A DNA stretch of 64,000 nucleotides from JABDII01 sp963815325 (GTDB lineage: Bacteria > Gemmatimonadota > Gemmatimonadetes > Gemmatimonadales > GWC2-71-9). Shown piece after piece: positions 54,373-63,439 of the stretch (position 1 is its first letter; every line of letters begins with the position of its first letter). The DNA lies in contig CAWFGG010000011.1 of assembly GCA_963815325.1 (NCBI GenBank), forward strand, positions 1 to 64,000. The letters run 5' to 3'. A model generated the notes under the pieces. The model saw only the letters and a program-made list of their open reading frames with translations. It ran no database searches and had not been told where the DNA came from. A program made the translations under genes and the position numbers.

Positions 54373-54451
54373 CCATGGTGGCTCGACGTACCGCGTCGTA
54401 TACGCCTCATCGGTTGTTGCCAGGCGCGGCAATACGCCCGCAGGACGTGAA

Positions 54452-54778
54452 ATGAGTTTTCGAGGGACACCCGAGCAGATACAGGCGGAGCGCAATTGGG
54501 CCGCCTTCGTCGCCGCCAATCTCGAGCGGCTCCAGGCGGCGGGCCTCCCCGAGCTCGCCACCGTGTCGGTGGAGCACTGGGACGATCTGCTCATGCACGG
54601 TCACTTGGAATACCACCACGATCCGGCACACTTTGAAGTCGGCGCCCTCACAGAGGACCAGTACGCCGTGTTCGTCGACCTGGTGGAGAGCTATTTCGTA
54701 GGCGGGTACGAGTACTTCACACCTGGGGCGTTGAAGACCGAGGACCAAGCCCGCCTGGACAGTCGGTTCGGTCCTTGA
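54452..54778 (+). CDS. Conserved-looking hypothetical protein
   Basis: 108 aa, soluble. MSFRGTPEQIQAERNWAAFVAANLERLQAAGLPE, then HWDDLLMHGHLEYHHDPAHFEVGALTEDQYAVFVDLVESYFVGGYEYFTPGAL. Rich in aromatic and acidic residues with a balanced codon pattern; no known domain. Lies 79 nt after tspO in the same direction. Confidence 0.65.
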   Translation: MSFRGTPEQIQAERNWAAFVAANLERLQAAGLPELATVSVEHWDDLLMHGHLEYHHDPAHFEVGALTEDQYAVFVDLVESYFVGGYEYFTPGALKTEDQARLDSRFGP

Positions 54779-54902
54779 CGGGTGGCCAGGGTGGTCACGG
54801 AACCTACCAATGCCCCGGCGATCCGGCTCTATACTACGACCGGTGGCACTAGGCCGCCGAGCGACACGGTAATGCGTTCGTTCACGCCCACCTAGCATCA
54901 CG

Positions 54903-56048
54903 TCAGCAGCCGTTGACACCGGGGTTCCGGTCGCGCGGGTCCCGCGCCGGCAGGGTGCCGTCGAGCCGAACCGTGTAGCTGTCCTGGACCTGATTTCCCT
55001 CATAGCGAATCGACTGCAGCACCATGGCGGGGCGGGTTTTCGCGCTCGTCAAACTATACCAGTTATGGGTCGAGTGGGTGTACACCGGGCCGCAGCGCAC
55101 CAGTTGGACGGCGATGCCTTTTTCGTACACCAGGCCGAGCACGTGCTCGCCACGTGGATGCATGCCGAGCTCCTCGAGGTAGATGGTCGTGACCTGAGTC
55201 GGCGTCCCGCTGGCCATCAGGGAGAATTTCCGCCCGGCGTAGGTGACCAGCCCGGACTGCATCATGGGGTTGGGATCGTTCTTGAAGGACAAATCCGCCG
55301 CCTTGGGACCGCTCGCGTCCCACGTGATCTCGGTTGCAAGACCCGCGAGCGCGGTCCAATCGGGGAGGGCCGGGCCGGCGGCGGGCGATAGGAACGACAC
55401 GAGGGCCTGCGCCAGGAGCTCATGCGGCTTCATGGTGGAGACCGGCTTCCGCTCGGCGCCGGGCGCACACTGCTCGGTGTAGAGCGCCAACTGGTTGGGC
55501 TGCAAGGCAGGAAGCTCCTCGCCGTAGGACAGCACGAACCCTTCGTTCCGCTTTCCGGCGGCGGCCTGGATCGCGAGATGGGCCGGTGCCAGGTTGGCGC
55601 CCGCCAGGCGATACCAGTCGGTGCCCCCGGCCCCGCTCCGGATCGGGCACCGTGCCAGGCTCGCCGTCAGGCCGGCCCGCTCGAGCGCAGCCACGACCGC
55701 GGCCTCGCCCAACGGCGCGGACCCGTTCCGAAAGTAAAGGTTCAGGACCATGGTCCGGGCACCGGTGGCCAGCACCGTCAGGTTCCTACCCCCGACGGCA
55801 GCCCTGCCCTGTCGGGTATAGCACCCTCCGTCCGGCAGGCAGTTCTCGAGTGACGTGGGCGGCAGCGGCGCCCACGTGACGTTGGGCAGTTGGTCGACGC
55901 CGTCCCAATCCGTCGGGAGGCCCATGCTCAGGTAGGCCTTGAGGATCGCCGCGAACTCGTCCTCCGGCTTGGGCGGCGCCTGGAAGGCCGACAAGAGCCC
56001 GATCGCAGCGAGGGCGGCCGCAGTGCCGCCGGGGAGCCTGGTGCGCAT
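54903..56048 (-). CDS. Hypothetical secreted protein
   Basis: 381 aa from the ATG at 56048, with GGGAGGACG upstream; the open frame before it to 56234 is not used. Signal peptide (AAALAAIGLLSAFQAPP). Contains two similar halves: NLTVLATGARTMVLNLYFRNGSAPLGEAAVVAALERAGLTASLARCP and KFSLMASGTPTQVTTIYLEELGMHPRGEHVLGLVYEKGIAVQLVRCGP, each ending in a Cys followed by a WY motif (TDWYRL, HNWYSL). This suggests an internal duplication. Family not recognised; probably periplasmic. Confidence 0.7.
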   Translation of the reverse strand: MRTRLPGGTAAALAAIGLLSAFQAPPKPEDEFAAILKAYLSMGLPTDWDGVDQLPNVTWAPLPPTSLENCLPDGGCYTRQGRAAVGGRNLTVLATGARTMVLNLYFRNGSAPLGEAAVVAALERAGLTASLARCPIRSGAGGTDWYRLAGANLAPAHLAIQAAAGKRNEGFVLSYGEELPALQPNQLALYTEQCAPGAERKPVSTMKPHELLAQALVSFLSPAAGPALPDWTALAGLATEITWDASGPKAADLSFKNDPNPMMQSGLVTYAGRKFSLMASGTPTQVTTIYLEELGMHPRGEHVLGLVYEKGIAVQLVRCGPVYTHSTHNWYSLTSAKTRPAMVLQSIRYEGNQVQDSYTVRLDGTLPARDPRDRNPGVNGC

Positions 56049-56362
56049 GACGTCCTCCCATGAAGAGCATGTGGCGGGGAGACCCTGTCGGCTCGGGATC
56101 ACGGCGCCCCCGGCCTCGAGGGCTGGATGCCCGGGCGTCCCCGCTACCGAGATGGTCGATCTTCCTCCCGCAGTACGCGGAAACGATGCGCCGACCGTCA
56201 TCGGGGAGCGAAGGGCACGAGGCCCATGTGACAAGGCCCGGCCGGAGCCCTATACTGACCGTGGCTGGCGATATTGCCTCGGCTCGGCACGCCATGACCA
56301 CCTCCAGCTACCCAAGCGTCAGACACCAGGTCCTGCTATTCACGCCACCCAGGAGCTACCGC
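56049..56362. other. 314-nt divergent intergenic interval
   Basis: Between the leftward secreted protein and the rightward DUF3224 gene. TATACT at about 56249 could be a -10 for the DUF3224 gene. No other structure recognised. Confidence 0.3.
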
Positions 56363-56762
56363 ATGACGAAGCGCGCCACCGGCACATTCGACGTTGACAT
56401 GAAGCCGTTGTCCCCACCCGAAGAAACGGCGGGGACGTCACTCGGACGGATGGCCCTCGAGAAAGACGTACGCTGGGGATCTCGTCGCCGTGGGCGAGGG
56501 CGCCATGCTCACGGCCGTCACATCCACCAAGGGATCGGCGGGCTACGTGGCCATCGAGCGGGTCACCGGGACACTCCATGGGCGCACCGGGAGTCTGGTG
56601 TTCCAGCACTCGGGCACCATGAACCGCGGGGCACAAGAACTGTCCATCACGGTGGTACCCGATTCCGGCACCGAGGAGTTCACCGGCATCAGCGGCCGCT
56701 TCACGATCAATGTCGTAGACGGCGTGCACCATTACGAATTCGAGTACTCACTGCCCCAATGA
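56363..56762 (+). pseudogene. DUF3224 protein, one frameshift
   Basis: ATG at 56363 with AGGAGC upstream. First frame: MTKRATGTFDVDMKPLSPPEETAGTSLGRMALEKD. The second frame continues GDLVAVGEGAMLTAVTSTKGSAGYVAIERVTGTLHGRTGSLVFQHSGTMNRG and ends HHYEFEYSLPQ. Joined they form a complete DUF3224 protein of about 132 aa. One extra G near 56468 (GACGTACGCTGGGG) accounts for the break. Function of the family is unknown. Confidence 0.8.
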
Positions 56763-56888
56763 GGCGAACGATTTCGATCGAACAAGAAGGGACTGGTTAA
56801 GCGGAAACGGGGCCGCACCCGCTAGATTCCATCTGCCCGACCAGGACGCCGCAATATCGGGGGCCGGATTTGCCAAAGAGGAGATTGG

Positions 56889-57521
56889 GTGATCGCACGT
56901 CCACAGTCGCTCGGAGAAGAGATCGCGAATAGCGTGAGCCACGGGATCGGCTTTTTGGCCGTGATAGCGGTGACTCCCGTCCTGATTCTTGCCGCACTGC
57001 CCCATGGCGCTGGGCAGGTTGTGGGCGTGAGCGTCTTTGCAGGCACCATGGCTCTTGTTTACCTCACCTCCACGCTCTACCACGCAGTACCGCACCCGCG
57101 CGTCAAGCGGGTTTTTCGGATTCTCGATCATGGTGCGATCTTCCTGCTCATCGCTGGCAGCTACACGCCGTTTACGCTGGGCGTGCTGCGTGGCGGATGG
57201 GGGTGGACGCTGTTCGGTGCGATCTGGGGCCTGGCATTGGCCGGTGTGATCTTTCGCGCGTTCGCGGGCTTCCGCTATCCGAAGGTTTCCACGGCGCTCT
57301 ACCTGGCCATGGGCTGGCTGGCGTTGTTCGCCATTCAGCCGCTCTGGCAACGGCTGCCTCCGGCAGGTCTTCTCTGGCTCCTGGCAGGGGGCCTCGCCTA
57401 TACCGGGGGCGTAGGATTCTACGCCGCGAAGCGGCTGCGCTATGGTCATTTCATATGGCACCTTTGTGTTCTGGTTGGTACCGCGTGCCATTTCGTTGCG
57501 GTGATCCGTTACGCGGCCTAG
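56889..57521 (+). CDS. Hemolysin III / YqfA family membrane protein
   Basis: 210 aa, GTG start with GGAGATTGG upstream. Seven membrane helices. GEEIANSVSHGIGFLAVIAVTPVL, LTSTLYHAVPHPRVKRVFRILDHGAIFLLIAGSYTPF and YGHFIWHLCVLVGTACHFVAV hold the conserved Ser, Asp and His residues of the PAQR/hemolysin III superfamily (predicted membrane zinc hydrolases). Despite the name, a haemolytic role is not implied. Confidence 0.95.
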   Translation: MIARPQSLGEEIANSVSHGIGFLAVIAVTPVLILAALPHGAGQVVGVSVFAGTMALVYLTSTLYHAVPHPRVKRVFRILDHGAIFLLIAGSYTPFTLGVLRGGWGWTLFGAIWGLALAGVIFRAFAGFRYPKVSTALYLAMGWLALFAIQPLWQRLPPAGLLWLLAGGLAYTGGVGFYAAKRLRYGHFIWHLCVLVGTACHFVAVIRYAA

Positions 57522-57577
57522 TAAGTGCTCGTGGGACACGTGGTTGTACCCTCACCTACGCGCTCGTCTTCATTGCC

Positions 57578-57778
57578 GTGGCTGTCGGCACGCTTGGTGT
57601 GGTTCTGGGCCTCTTCTTTGCCGCGATCGTTCCCCCGCTGGCCGCCCTCATCGTGTACGCACCGCTGGTAGCCGGCGGACTCCTCGCGGTCTGGTTCGCA
57701 TGGCGCATCCTCCGGGGTTACGCCGCCTATTGGTGCCGCACCCCGGTCGGTCATCTGGTGAACGACGCACCTCGATAG
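57578..57778 (+). CDS. Small two-helix membrane protein, start uncertain
   Basis: The frame reads YALVFIAVAVGTLGVVLGLFFAAIVPPLAALIVYAPLVAGGLLAVWFAWRILRGYAAYWCRTPVGHLV and stops at 57778. It looks like genuine membrane protein and resembles the tail of DUF4870-like proteins. The only in-frame start after the hemolysin III stop is a GTG at 57578 inside the first helix. Upstream sequence may be lost or frameshifted. Confidence 0.35.
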   Translation: MAVGTLGVVLGLFFAAIVPPLAALIVYAPLVAGGLLAVWFAWRILRGYAAYWCRTPVGHLVNDAPR

Positions 57779-57805
57779 TACATTCTTACCGCTCACGATC
57801 TCCGG

Positions 57806-58339
57806 TTGGAGGCTACAAGGCTGAGCCACGAGTCTGATTCCATAGGATCGACACCGATCGATGCCGCAACCGTCGTCGGCCACGTCCATCTGAAAGTCGC
57901 GGACCTGGATCGTGCCATCCGGTTTTATCGCGACGTCCTCGGCTTTGAGGTGACGCAGCGGCTGGGCTCCGAGGCAGCGTTCCTGAGCGCTGGTGGGTAT
58001 CACCATCACGTGGGCTTGAACACCTGGGAATCGAAGGGCGGCACACCGCCGGCTCCTCGCTCCACCGGCCTCTACCACGTGGCCTTTCGCTATCCGAGCC
58101 GAGCCGCCCTGGCCGTGGCGTTCCGTCGCCTGCTGGAGTTTGCCGTTCCGCTCCAAGGCGCCGCGGACCACGGCGTGAGCGAGGCTCTCTACCTTCGAGA
58201 TCCGGACGGCAACGGCATCGAGCTCTATTATGACCGGCCCCGGGAGGCGTGGCCCCGGGGACCCGACGGCAAACTAGAGATGATGACTGAGGCGCTCGAC
58301 CTCGACGATCTGCTGCAGGCAGTGGAGTCGGATCGCTAG
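57806..58339 (+). CDS. VOC protein, catechol-2,3-dioxygenase-like
   Basis: 177 aa from a TTG at 57806. VVGHVHLKVADLDRAIRFYRDVLGFEVTQRLGSEAAFLSAGGYHHHVGLNTW and LYHVAFRYPSRAALAVAFRRLLEF, then GVSEALYLRDPDGNGIELYYDRP, give the CatE/extradiol-dioxygenase-like pattern with the H..H..E metal triad (HVHLKV, YHVAF, NGIELYY). Could be a ring-cleaving dioxygenase or glyoxalase. No pathway genes nearby. Confidence 0.88.
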   Translation: MEATRLSHESDSIGSTPIDAATVVGHVHLKVADLDRAIRFYRDVLGFEVTQRLGSEAAFLSAGGYHHHVGLNTWESKGGTPPAPRSTGLYHVAFRYPSRAALAVAFRRLLEFAVPLQGAADHGVSEALYLRDPDGNGIELYYDRPREAWPRGPDGKLEMMTEALDLDDLLQAVESDR

Positions 58340-58412
58340 GCGGCGTTGGTTGGCATACGGCACTGAGCCTCATCGGTCGCGATGGCGGCCCCCTTCCCCC
58401 AAGGAGAGCACC

Positions 58413-59202
58413 ATGTCTCGATTCCCCCTAAGCATGAGCCTGGCGGCATTCGCCGTGGCCCTCTCGGCATGCGCCAAGGACGCCCCGGTGGTCCAGGTAA
58501 AAGGCGACTGCGCCGTGGCGTACCAGGGAGAGGTCTGCACCTGGGCGATGATGCAGGGCACGACCGTGCTCGAGGTCGGCGCCACCATCCCCATGACCAG
58601 CATCCAGAATGCCCCGGATGATGAGCACATGGCCTGGCCGCCGGTTCCCGCCATCGCGCCGTCCATGCCGGAGGCGGCCCGCTCGCAGGCTGGCCTTACC
58701 CACCTCACCATGTTCTGGGAAGCCATGGGACACCCGCCCGGTCCATACCTGACGCCGCACTTCGACTTCCACTTCTACACGATCCCGCCGGCGGAGCGCG
58801 CCGCGATTGACTGCGCCGATGAGACCAAGCCGCCCGCGATCCCCGCTGACTACAGTATGCCCGACCTGACCTTGCCGCCTGAGATGGCCGAGATGGCCGG
58901 GGTGGGCACCCTCATCGGCCTGTGTGTTCCGCAGATGGGCATGCATTCCGTGTTGACCTCCGAGTTGGAGAGCACGGAGATCTTTCGCGGCAGCATGATC
59001 GTCGGCTACTACCACGGCAAGCCGATCTTTATCGAGCCCATGCTGACGCGCGCGCTGCTCATGGAAAAGCAGTCGTTCGATCTTCCCATTCCCGAGATCC
59101 CCGGGATGGACGGCCGCTCATCCGCGCGTCTTTCGGGCGGAGTACGATTCCGAGAAGGATGCGTACAACTTCGTGTTCACCGAGTTTGCGCCGGGCGCAT
59201 AG
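58413..59202 (+). pseudogene. DUF5602 / TTHB210-like lipoprotein, frameshift near the end
   Basis: ATG 58413 after AAGGAGAG. Lipobox LSAC (FAVALSACAKD). HLTMFWEAMGHPPGPYLTPHFDFHFYTIPPAER, then VPQMGMHSVL and IVGYYHGKPIFIEPMLTRALLM, are strong marks of the TTHB210-like DUF5602 family. Near 59115 the frame switches; HPRVFRAEYDSEKDAYNFVFTEFAPGA in the second frame gives the natural end at 59202. About 262 aa when joined. In the uncorrected frame the ORF runs on to 59285. Function unknown. Confidence 0.8.
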
Positions 59203-59296
59203 AGGCCACCCGGAACAGCGTCGTGCCGTGGAGGCCGTCGTCGAGCGAGCGCAATCGTGAATCGGTAAGGCCAGCTACCCTGTGAAGGGAGACCCG

Positions 59297-59686
59297 ATGC
59301 AGATCCGCGTGGGCAGGATTCTCGTCGCAGCGATCGCCGTGGAGGTGCTGGCGGTACTGGTGCTGGTGGTGCTGGTGGCGCTCGCCGGGCCTTCCGAGCC
59401 CGCCGCAGCCGAGGCCTACGCCATGCGGCTCGGCTATTGGGTCGGCCCGATTGCGGGCTTCGTGTTGTGCGTGATCGGCGGCTGGTGGGTTGCGCGGGGA
59501 CTCGCGACGGCCCATGTAATCAATGGATTGGCTCTGGGAATAGTCGCCGCCGCCATCGATGTCGCCATTCTCCTGGCGAGCGGCACCGAGTTTCAACCTG
59601 TCTTTGCGGTATCGAACATTGGCCGTGTGGTTGCCGGGACCAGCGGCGGCCTGCTCGCGGCTCGATCGAAAGCGTCCGCACGCTGA
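59297..59686 (+). CDS. Hypothetical membrane protein
   Basis: 129 aa from the ATG at 59297, preceded by AAGGGAG; a GTG at 59282 is possible. Four helices (ILVAAIAVEVLAVLVLVVLVALAG, YWVGPIAGFVLCVIGGWWVA, VINGLALGIVAAAIDVAILLA and a last short one). No family identified. Located 40 nt before aqpZ in the same direction. Confidence 0.65.
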   Translation: MQIRVGRILVAAIAVEVLAVLVLVVLVALAGPSEPAAAEAYAMRLGYWVGPIAGFVLCVIGGWWVARGLATAHVINGLALGIVAAAIDVAILLASGTEFQPVFAVSNIGRVVAGTSGGLLAARSKASAR

Positions 59687-59726
59687 CCCAGGGGTGAGGC
59701 ATTAACCATCAACGAGGGATGTCACC

Positions 59727-60422
59727 ATGAAGAAGTACGGTGCCGAGTTCGTCGGGACATTCTGGCTGGTGCTGGGCGGGTGCGGCAGCGCGGTGCTGGC
59801 CGCGGCGTTTCCCAATGTGGGCATCGGCCTCCTCGGCGTGGCGCTGGCGTTTGGCCTAACACTCCTGACCATGGCCTACGCGATCGGCCACATATCCGGC
59901 TGCCATATCAATCCGGCCGTGTCGGTGGGGCTCTGGGCCGGCGGGCGGTTCCCGGCGAATCAACTGCTGCCCTACATCGTAGCCCAGGTCTTGGGCGGGG
60001 TTGCGGCGGGGGGCGTCCTCTACCTCATCGCCAGCGGCAAGGCCGGTTTCGACGTGTCCGCCGGCTTCGCTTCGAACGGCTACGGCGCCCACTCACCGGG
60101 CGGCTACAGCCTGCTGGCGGCGCTGGTCACCGAAGTCGTGATGACCATGATGTTCCTGCTCATCATTCTGGGCGCGACCGATAAGCGAGCGCCGGCGGGA
60201 TTCGCGCCGATCGCGATCGGGCTGGGTCTCACGCTGATCCACCTCATCAGCATTCCCGTGACCAACACGTCGGTGAACCCCGCCCGGAGCACGGGCGTGG
60301 CCCTGTTCGTCGGCGACTGGGCCGTGGGGCAGCTGTGGCTCTTCTGGGTGGCACCCATCGTGGGCGGCATCCTGGGCGCCGCGGTGTACCGGCTGATCGG
60401 CGGCTCGGCTGAGAACTCCTAG
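59727..60422 (+). CDS. aqpZ: Aquaporin Z
   Basis: 231 aa. Six helices and two NPA loops: CHINPAVSVG (NPA at residues 62-64) and TSVNPARSTG (183-185). AEFVGTFWLVLGGCGSAVLAA at the start and the Arg after the second NPA match the water-selective AqpZ group. The enzyme-free channel lets water cross the inner membrane. Gene ends shortly before a strong bidirectional terminator at 60495-60527. Confidence 0.97.
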   Translation: MKKYGAEFVGTFWLVLGGCGSAVLAAAFPNVGIGLLGVALAFGLTLLTMAYAIGHISGCHINPAVSVGLWAGGRFPANQLLPYIVAQVLGGVAAGGVLYLIASGKAGFDVSAGFASNGYGAHSPGGYSLLAALVTEVVMTMMFLLIILGATDKRAPAGFAPIAIGLGLTLIHLISIPVTNTSVNPARSTGVALFVGDWAVGQLWLFWVAPIVGGILGAAVYRLIGGSAENS

Positions 60423-60494
60423 GTAGCCAGCGGCAGGGTCGGTCGAGCCGGAGTGACCGACGAACTTGCCGTCGCGTAACCAGGGCGGCTGAAA

Positions 60495-60527
60495 TGAAAA
60501 GGGCCGGCGCGACGCCGGCCCTTTTCA
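60495..60527. terminator. Bidirectional intrinsic terminator
   Basis: TGAAAAGGGCCGGCG (60495-60509) and CGCCGGCCCTTTTCA (60513-60527) form a perfect 15-bp stem with a 3-nt loop, flanked by A-tract/T-tract on the two sides. It lies between the convergent aqpZ and NTF2-like genes and can end both. Confidence 0.92.
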
Positions 60528-60552
60528 TCCGAAGATCCGTCACCCACTACGT

Positions 60553-60990
60553 CTACATGCTGCTGTTCCAGGTGTCCCAGTACAGCACCCACTTCCCGTC
60601 CACCTTCTTCCACGCCGCCATGTACTTGCCGTGGTCGCGGTGCGACCCGTCGGCAGCGACTTCGGTGAACGTGCCAATTTCCACCGCCAAGTCACCGCTT
60701 TCCATGACCTCGGTCGGCTTGATCTCCATCTTGGATCCGCCTGCCGCTGCGAGCGCGGCCTTGACGAGCCCCTCGATCGCGGCACGACCCTTCGCCGACT
60801 CGGCGCCGGGTGCCATGAGCACGGCGTCCTCGGCATAGAGCGCGGCGATGGCGGCCGCGTCGCCCGCGTTCCAGGCGGCCATCCACGCCTTGGTTCCCTG
60901 GTGAATCGCAGCTTCGGCGCCGCCCTGGGCCAGGGCCGCCGACGGAAGTGCGACGAGAACGGAGCACAGGAGTGGGGTGAGCAGACGCAT
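60553..60990 (-). CDS. Exported NTF2-like (DUF4440/SnoaL) protein
   Basis: 145 aa from the ATG at 60990 (GGAGGGACC upstream). Signal peptide (LLTPLLCSVLVALPSAALAQ). HQGTKAWMAAWNAGDAAAIAALYAEDAVLMAPGAESAKGRAAIEGLVKAAL and YMAAWKKVDGKWVLYWDTWNSS are the typical DUF4440 start and end. Probably periplasmic; ligand unknown. This is one of four NTF2-like proteins in the window. Confidence 0.9.
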   Translation of the reverse strand: MRLLTPLLCSVLVALPSAALAQGGAEAAIHQGTKAWMAAWNAGDAAAIAALYAEDAVLMAPGAESAKGRAAIEGLVKAALAAAGGSKMEIKPTEVMESGDLAVEIGTFTEVAADGSHRDHGKYMAAWKKVDGKWVLYWDTWNSSM

Positions 60991-61136
60991 GGGGGGTCCC
61001 TCCATAAGGTGTGTGGTACGGGTTCGGCTGGAGCCGCTGGAGCGGGACGTCAAGGCATCAACAAAACAGCCGTGTCCCGGCGCTGTCAACCGGGCAGGGC
61101 CGCCGTGCCATTCATGTGCGGCGCGGGCAGCGGTCC

Positions 61137-62507
61137 TTAGGCCGACCGGCGCCGGGCCCGAGGAGAGCGCTTGGTGGCGCGGGCGGGAGGCCGTGCGGCG
61201 GCCGCGGCACGGCGCTCCGCGTTGATCCTGGCCCGCACTCGGTCCTCGGCCTTGCGGGCTCTGATGCCGGCGATTCGCTCGGCCAGCGGCACCTCGAGCT
61301 TCATCTGCGATTTCACGTTGTAGTCGAAGTCGGGCACCTTCACCCGCGGCAGGGCCTGCCGCAGCGCACGCTCGATGGCCCGCAGCTCGCCTTCTTCTTC
61401 CGGCGCCACAAAGGTGAACGCCTCGCCCTGGGCCTCCGCCCGCGCCGTTCGGCCCACCCGGTGGATGTAGTCCTCCGGCACCTTCGGCACATCGAAGTTG
61501 ACCACGTGGCCGAGCGCCTCCACGTCGATACCCCGTGCCGCGATGTCGGTGGCCACGAGTACCGGGAACTTGCCCGACTTGAAGCCTGCGAGCGCCGCAG
61601 TGCGCTGCGCCTGCGAGCGGTTACCGTGGATCCGCTCCGCCTTGATGCCTGCCCGCACCAGTGCCTTGGTGAGGCGATCGGCGCGGTGTTTGGTGCGAGT
61701 GAACACCAGCGCGTCCTTCAAGTCGCCGCGCTCGAGCAGCCGTACCAGCAGGGCCGCCTTGAGGTCCTGGCGCACCGGATAGACGGCCTGGGTGATGCCG
61801 GTCGCCGGGGCAGCGCGCCGCTGCAACTGAATCTGCACTGGAGATGTCAGGAGCTCACGCGTGAGTGCCACGATCGGCTGCGGCATCGTGGCACTGAAGA
61901 AGAGCGTCTGGCGCTTCGCAGGAAGCCGGCTGACGATCCGCTTGACGTCCGGCAGGAAGCCCATGTCGAGCATCCGGTCGGCCTCGTCGAGCACGAAATA
62001 CTCGATGCTATCGAGGCGCGCGTAGTCCGACCGCATGTGGTCCAGCAGGCGCCCCGGCGTGGCGATCAGTACGTCCACCTTCCGGCGGAACGCCGCCTCT
62101 TGCGGTCCCATGCCGACGCCGCCGAAGATGGCGGCGCCGGTGATCGGGGTATGCTTCCCGAGATCCTGCAGGTCTCCGAGGATCTGTGCTGCCAGTTCTC
62201 GCGTGGGCGTCACGACCAAGGCCCGCGTCGCCCGGCGCGGGCTCGCGAGTAGCTGGTGCATGATCGGCCAGAGGAATGCCGCCGTCTTGCCGCTGCCCGT
62301 CATGGCGCAGGCCAGCACGTCGCGGCCCAGAAGCCCGGGCGGAACCGCCTCGGTCTGAATGGGGGTCGGGCGGACGAATCCGAGATCCCGTATGCCACGG
62401 AGGAGACTCGGGTGTAATTCGAGGTTGCTAAAAGGCACAAATGTCCTGTCGTTGTGGCCCGGCCCTCCGACAGATGTGCCGGTGTGCCGTTCCTGGTTGC
62501 TGCGCAC
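61137..62507 (-). CDS. DEAD-box RNA helicase, RhlE-like
   Basis: 456 aa. Q motif (FVRPTPIQTEAVP), Walker A AMTGSGKTA, PTRELA, DEAD box VLDEADRMLDMGF, SATMP, then helicase C motifs RTKHRADRL, VATDIAARGIDV and YIHRVGRTAR. The C-terminal tail is Arg/Ala-rich and basic (KRSPRARRRSA), as in RhlE. Unwinds RNA in ribosome assembly or decay. The first about 23 residues may be untranslated: a GTG at 62438 (VPFSNLELHPSLLRGI) also fits the family start. Confidence 0.96.
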   Translation of the reverse strand: MRSNQERHTGTSVGGPGHNDRTFVPFSNLELHPSLLRGIRDLGFVRPTPIQTEAVPPGLLGRDVLACAMTGSGKTAAFLWPIMHQLLASPRRATRALVVTPTRELAAQILGDLQDLGKHTPITGAAIFGGVGMGPQEAAFRRKVDVLIATPGRLLDHMRSDYARLDSIEYFVLDEADRMLDMGFLPDVKRIVSRLPAKRQTLFFSATMPQPIVALTRELLTSPVQIQLQRRAAPATGITQAVYPVRQDLKAALLVRLLERGDLKDALVFTRTKHRADRLTKALVRAGIKAERIHGNRSQAQRTAALAGFKSGKFPVLVATDIAARGIDVEALGHVVNFDVPKVPEDYIHRVGRTARAEAQGEAFTFVAPEEEGELRAIERALRQALPRVKVPDFDYNVKSQMKLEVPLAERIAGIRARKAEDRVRARINAERRAAAAARPPARATKRSPRARRRSA

Positions 62508-62701
62508 TTATAATGAAGGGAGTCCTACGAGGCCGCCGTGTGCGCGGGGGCGATACCGGGTCGAAAGCCCAGCCCCCGACGCTGGGAAGACTAAGGGTAC
62601 CCCGGGCGTAGCACAACTGTCGCATCGCCATATACAGTAGACCGGCTCATCGATGGGTGCCGGTTTGCCCTCGACGGCGAGCCCAGCGATCTTGACCCAT
62701 T
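62508..62701 (+). promoter_or_regulatory. Divergent intergenic region with a TATAAT box
   Basis: Separates the leftward helicase from a rightward membrane-protein gene. TATAAT at 62509-62514 on the plus strand is a consensus -10, but no good -35 lies 16-18 nt upstream. No further structure recognised. Confidence 0.35.
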
Positions 62702-63439
62702 ATGACCGAGCGACGATACAGCGAGGAGGAGGTCGCCGCCATCTTCGAGCGGGCGGCCGAGGCGCAGCAAACCGCCCGGCGTCACCTGCCCCCGGGGGAG
62801 GGCATGACCCTGGCCGATCTGCAGGAGATCGGCCGCGAAGTGGGCATCCCACCCGAGTTGGTAGCTCAGGCCGCGCAATCGACACTGGAGCCCAGCCGTC
62901 AGCCGTCGCGCAGGTTCCTCGGCCTGCCGATCGGCGTCGGCCGGACCCTCGACCTCGAGCGGCGGTTGTCCGATGCTGAATGGGAGCGCCTGGTCGTCGA
63001 CTTGCGCGAGACCTTCGACGCGCGGGGCACGGTCAAGTCCGACGGATCGTTTCGCCAGTGGACCAACGGCAACCTGCAAGCCCTGCTCGAGCCGACTGCA
63101 ACCGGGCACCGGCTCCGGCTCCGAACCGTGAATGGCAACGCACGCGGCCTCATGGCCGGAGGACTCGGCCTGCTCGGTTTCGCGGCAGCGATGTTGATCA
63201 CGGGGGCGGTGGTCGGCCATCTGGACGGGGCCGCGGTTGCCTTCCTGTCGACCATGGGACTCGGCATGTTCGGCCTCGGCGCACTCCGCCTGCCGGGTTG
63301 GGCGCGGCGGCGGCAGCAGCAGATGGAGGCGGTGGCCGCACGCCTTGCACTGGCGGCCCTCGGACAAACGCTGCGCCCGAGGCATGAACTGGCCGCCCGG
63401 CGTGAGGCGCCATCCGGTAATAGAGGATCCAAATATCCG
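62702..63439 (+). CDS. Hypothetical membrane protein, 3' end uncertain
   Basis: Soluble N-terminus (MTERRYSEEEVAAIFERAAEAQQTARRHLPPGEGMTLADLQEIGREVGI), a middle region (RTLDLERRLSDAEWERLVVDLRETFDARG), then two helices (GGLGLLGFAAAMLITGAVVG and AAVAFLSTMGLGMFGLGAL). The open frame continues straight into a carbonic anhydrase and ends at 63868. TAATAG stop codons just before the anhydrase (63418-63423) lie in another frame, so a single indel near 63390 probably fused two separate genes. Function unknown. Confidence 0.65.

Noticed and set aside
56889..57521. Virulence haemolysin
   Set aside because: Hemolysin III proteins are widespread membrane proteins of the PAQR superfamily; the name alone does not support a toxin.
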